Of a stretch of 64,000 nucleotides of DNA, positions 62,164-64,000 are shown piece after piece (position 1 is the stretch's first letter; every line of letters begins with the position of its first letter). The position numbers and the translations under genes were made by a program. Source of the stretch: Ampelocalamus luodianensis (lineage: Eukaryota; Streptophyta; Magnoliopsida; Poales; Poaceae); the NCBI GenBank assembly GCA_036346255.1, contig CM070617.1, positions 599,501-663,500 of the forward strand, given 5' to 3'. A model generated the notes under the pieces. It was not told the DNA's origin. It searched no databases and saw only the letters and a program-made list of their open reading frames with translations.

Positions 62164-63111
62164 TGATACGGGGTCGCCCGATCTTCTCGACATAGGATCA
62201 AGATACTCATATGTAGCCTCTCAAATCGTAGTGTTCCTCCGTTGCCAATGCAAGAGCGAACACTCTTTAATTTGCAAGAACACACACGCCAGACTTCACG
62301 ACCACCAAGCGAAGCCCTATCGTGCTCCCAATTTCCAGCGGAAAGGTTGAACGATCTTGATTTCGACAAACTCTCAATTCCCCTCATGATGAATTCGGTC
62401 ACCATGGAAGAACTCTCAAACAAAGGCAATCTGTTATCTCAAAATATAGTAGTCTGCCTTTACAATGGAAAACACAGGGTATTTATGGCGTCCTCTAGTC
62501 TCATGCACATCTCAAACCCGCTGGGCGGTGTGCTCGGCCCAAACCCGAAAACAAGTCCTATTCGGTAAGAGTATCAGAATCAAAATCCTCTAATCTTCTT
62601 GCCTGATGACATGATTGACTATATGCCATTAAGTACATGTTCGGCTGCCTTCGGTCCTTTAAGAAGGCATGCAAAATTTATCTAGTGACGTGAATTTGGG
62701 CCATGCACCACTCCTTGATGTGTGATCTGCATGGACTTTCTTTGGGTCCAACCTCTTAGCATCCTTCTTCTCCTTGAGTGCTAGCCAAAATGCCTTGTTC
62801 TTCCTGGTGGTCTTCCCATGCCTTGGTCTTTCCCTTCCTGCACATGGGCTTGGACTTGATGACTGCATGGGCTGGTAATGCCTCTCCATGTTCTTCAAAC
62901 CTAACAATCTTCAAACCTAACAATACACAAGAAACCAGCATAAGGTAGTATATTGTCCTCATCAATAGAAGGCAATGCATTAAGAAACAAATTCACCTGT
63001 TTATTTAAGAGTTTAGCTCTTGCTCTAGTCATTGGACCTTTTGGTGCTTCATAAACATCCTCATGCACACTTGGAGTGGAAGATGTAGTAGTAGTAGGGA
63101 TGCCCTCATCA
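62164..63111 (-). mobile_element. Solo gypsy LTR with embedded polyprotein tail, 948 bp
   Basis: Minus strand TGATGAGGGC...CCCCGTATCA flanked by a perfect 5-bp duplication GCTAC (62159-62163 and 63112-63116), splitting the copia RT/RNase H. The first 350 bp (minus) encode DEGIPTTTTSSTPS, then PMTRARAKLLNKQVNLFLNAL and ENMILP-like DNILPYAG, the C-terminal tail of a plant gypsy polyprotein. The ORF therefore seems to run into the LTR. A TATA-like CATAAATACC lies at about 62487 (minus). A second copy of this LTR is at 31112-31345 plus 38546-39201. Confidence 0.85.
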
Positions 63112-63116
63112 GCTAC

Positions 63117-63673
63117 TACTTCAGCATCGCTACGTTCAGGATCTGTTTGCTCGCTGTGGTATGACTGATACTTGCAATGCTACCACACCCATGGAGTTCC
63201 ATCCTACAGCTTCGTCCTACAAACGGTGTATCAATGACAGATCCTTCTCGCTATCATTAGCTCGTTGGGAGCCTTGTTTATCTCACTGTCACTAGGCCAG
63301 ACATTGCTCATATTGTTCATGTGCTCAACTGATTTGTCAGTGCTCACACCTCAGTCCACTATGGTCATATTCTTCGTGTGCTGAGATACTTGAGGGGGAC
63401 TACATCCAGACGTCTGTTCTATTCTAGTTCGTGTCAGCTCCAACTTCACGCTTACTCTGACTCCATTTGGGCGAGCGATCCTGTTGATCGCCGATCTATC
63501 ACTAGCTATTGCATCTCTCTTGGTACTTCGCTCATTACCTGGAAGTCCAAGAAGCAAATTGCGGTGTCACGCTCTAGTGCAAAGGCTGAGCTTTGAGCCC
63601 TTGCCGCTACCACCTCAGAGATTGTTTGGCTTTGATAGCTTTTGGCTGATCTTGGTGTCCTTTGTGATAATCC
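63117..63673 (+). pseudogene. Copia RNase H (degenerate, truncated)
   Basis: LRYLRGTTSRRLFYSS, HAYSDSIWASDPVDRRS, ITWKSKKQIAVSRSSAKAEL and LLADLGVLCDNPV follow the standard copia RNase H. It is cut at 63673 by the next copia. Confidence 0.88.
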
Positions 63674-64000
63674 TGTTACAAATAGCAACTTGTATTCTCA
63701 GGGGGCCAATGGGCCAGTATATATACACAGAGTACATGTGGGGAATATGCAAATAACCCCTTATAACACTGGGGAATAATACAATAGACATATATCTCTA
63801 ACACCCCCCCTCAAACTCATGGTGGATCAACAACACTGAGTTTGGAGAGGTAGTAAGCCGGCTGCAGGCGCGAGTCCAGGCCTTCGTGAAGAAATCCGCT
63901 ATCCAAGCTCAAGGCACATCTTCAAGAGCAATCACCGGTCATGCACACAAGACCGCATGAAGGAAGCATCAACACCAATATGCTTGGTAAGCTCATGCTT
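63674..64000 (-). mobile_element. Third copia, 3' LTR and 3' end of pol; runs off window
   Basis: LTR 63674-63803 (130 bp; minus strand TGTTAGAGATAT...TTTGTAACA) is preceded on the minus strand by a polypurine tract GAGTTTGAGGGGGGG. Beyond it, sequence matching the pol end of the copia at 28580 (TCAAACTCATGGTGGATCAACAACACTGAG) continues to the window end. It is inserted within the RNase H of the sense copia. The rest of the element and its other LTR lie outside. Confidence 0.88.

Larger units (their letters stand above)
58175..63673 (+). mobile_element. Sense-strand copia retrotransposon, 3' end cut by another copia
   Basis: 5' LTR 58175-58331 (TGTTAAGAG...AAATCTAAC) followed by a primer site TTGGTATTAGAGCC (initiator-Met type). 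A leader with Ser/Pro-rich frames precedes gag at 58932. The order gag, protease, integrase, RT, RNase H is complete, but frameshifts and stops are frequent. A solo gypsy LTR lies in it at 62164-63111, and the RNase H is cut at 63674 by a third copia. The 3' LTR is not in the window. It lies in the open ATM intron in the same orientation as ATM. Confidence 0.9.

Overview
The window is nuclear DNA of a flowering plant, most likely a grass. The two host genes have many introns and GC-rich first exons that fall to AT-rich later exons. The surrounding DNA is packed with nested copia and gypsy LTR retrotransposons, RTE-type LINE fragments and hAT-type non-autonomous elements. The species cannot be named from sequence alone.

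Layout: 0.3-6.6 kb is repeat DNA (a probable solo LTR, a 2.5-kb direct tandem duplication, hAT remnants). 7.24-10.85 kb is a gene for Mediator subunit 17 (MED17) on + (8 exons, about 662 codons once two single-base gaps are discounted). Its 3' half is repeated in tandem at 11.13-13.5 kb as a damaged copy. From 14.29 kb to the window end lies the 5' part of the ATM (Tel1-family) DNA-damage kinase gene on +. I assign 33 exons (14293-57767) that splice phase-consistently into exactly 1,388 codons with no frameshift. The kinase domain lies beyond the window.

ATM introns are swollen by insertions. Intron 9 holds a small LTR element carrying a captured AP2/ERF transcription-factor fragment, and its LTR end lies against the exon 10 splice acceptor. 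Intron 12 holds a scrambled copia, a hAT element and a gypsy-type LTR. Intron 16 (16.8 kb) holds an antisense copia (5-bp target duplication GCATG) whose RNase H region was split by an RTE LINE, which was split by a gypsy LTR-bearing segment, which was split again by a GC-rich gypsy-like element with three minisatellite arrays. Intron 29 holds a cluster of hAT elements and a LINE fragment. Intron 30 holds an 896-bp hAT element. The last intron starts a sense-strand copia that is itself interrupted by a solo LTR and by a third copia running off the window.

MED17 (head module of Mediator, transcription initiation) and ATM (double-strand-break signalling) are ordinary nuclear housekeeping genes lying head-to-tail; nothing suggests they form a functional unit. 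I saw no new multi-gene system. The notable items are the gene-capturing LTR element abutting a splice site, the duplicated exon 30 splice acceptor, a gypsy LTR that codes for a polyprotein tail, a palindrome-rich CCTAGGCG hAT family, and an unexplained GC-rich block at 31.4-34.6 kb.
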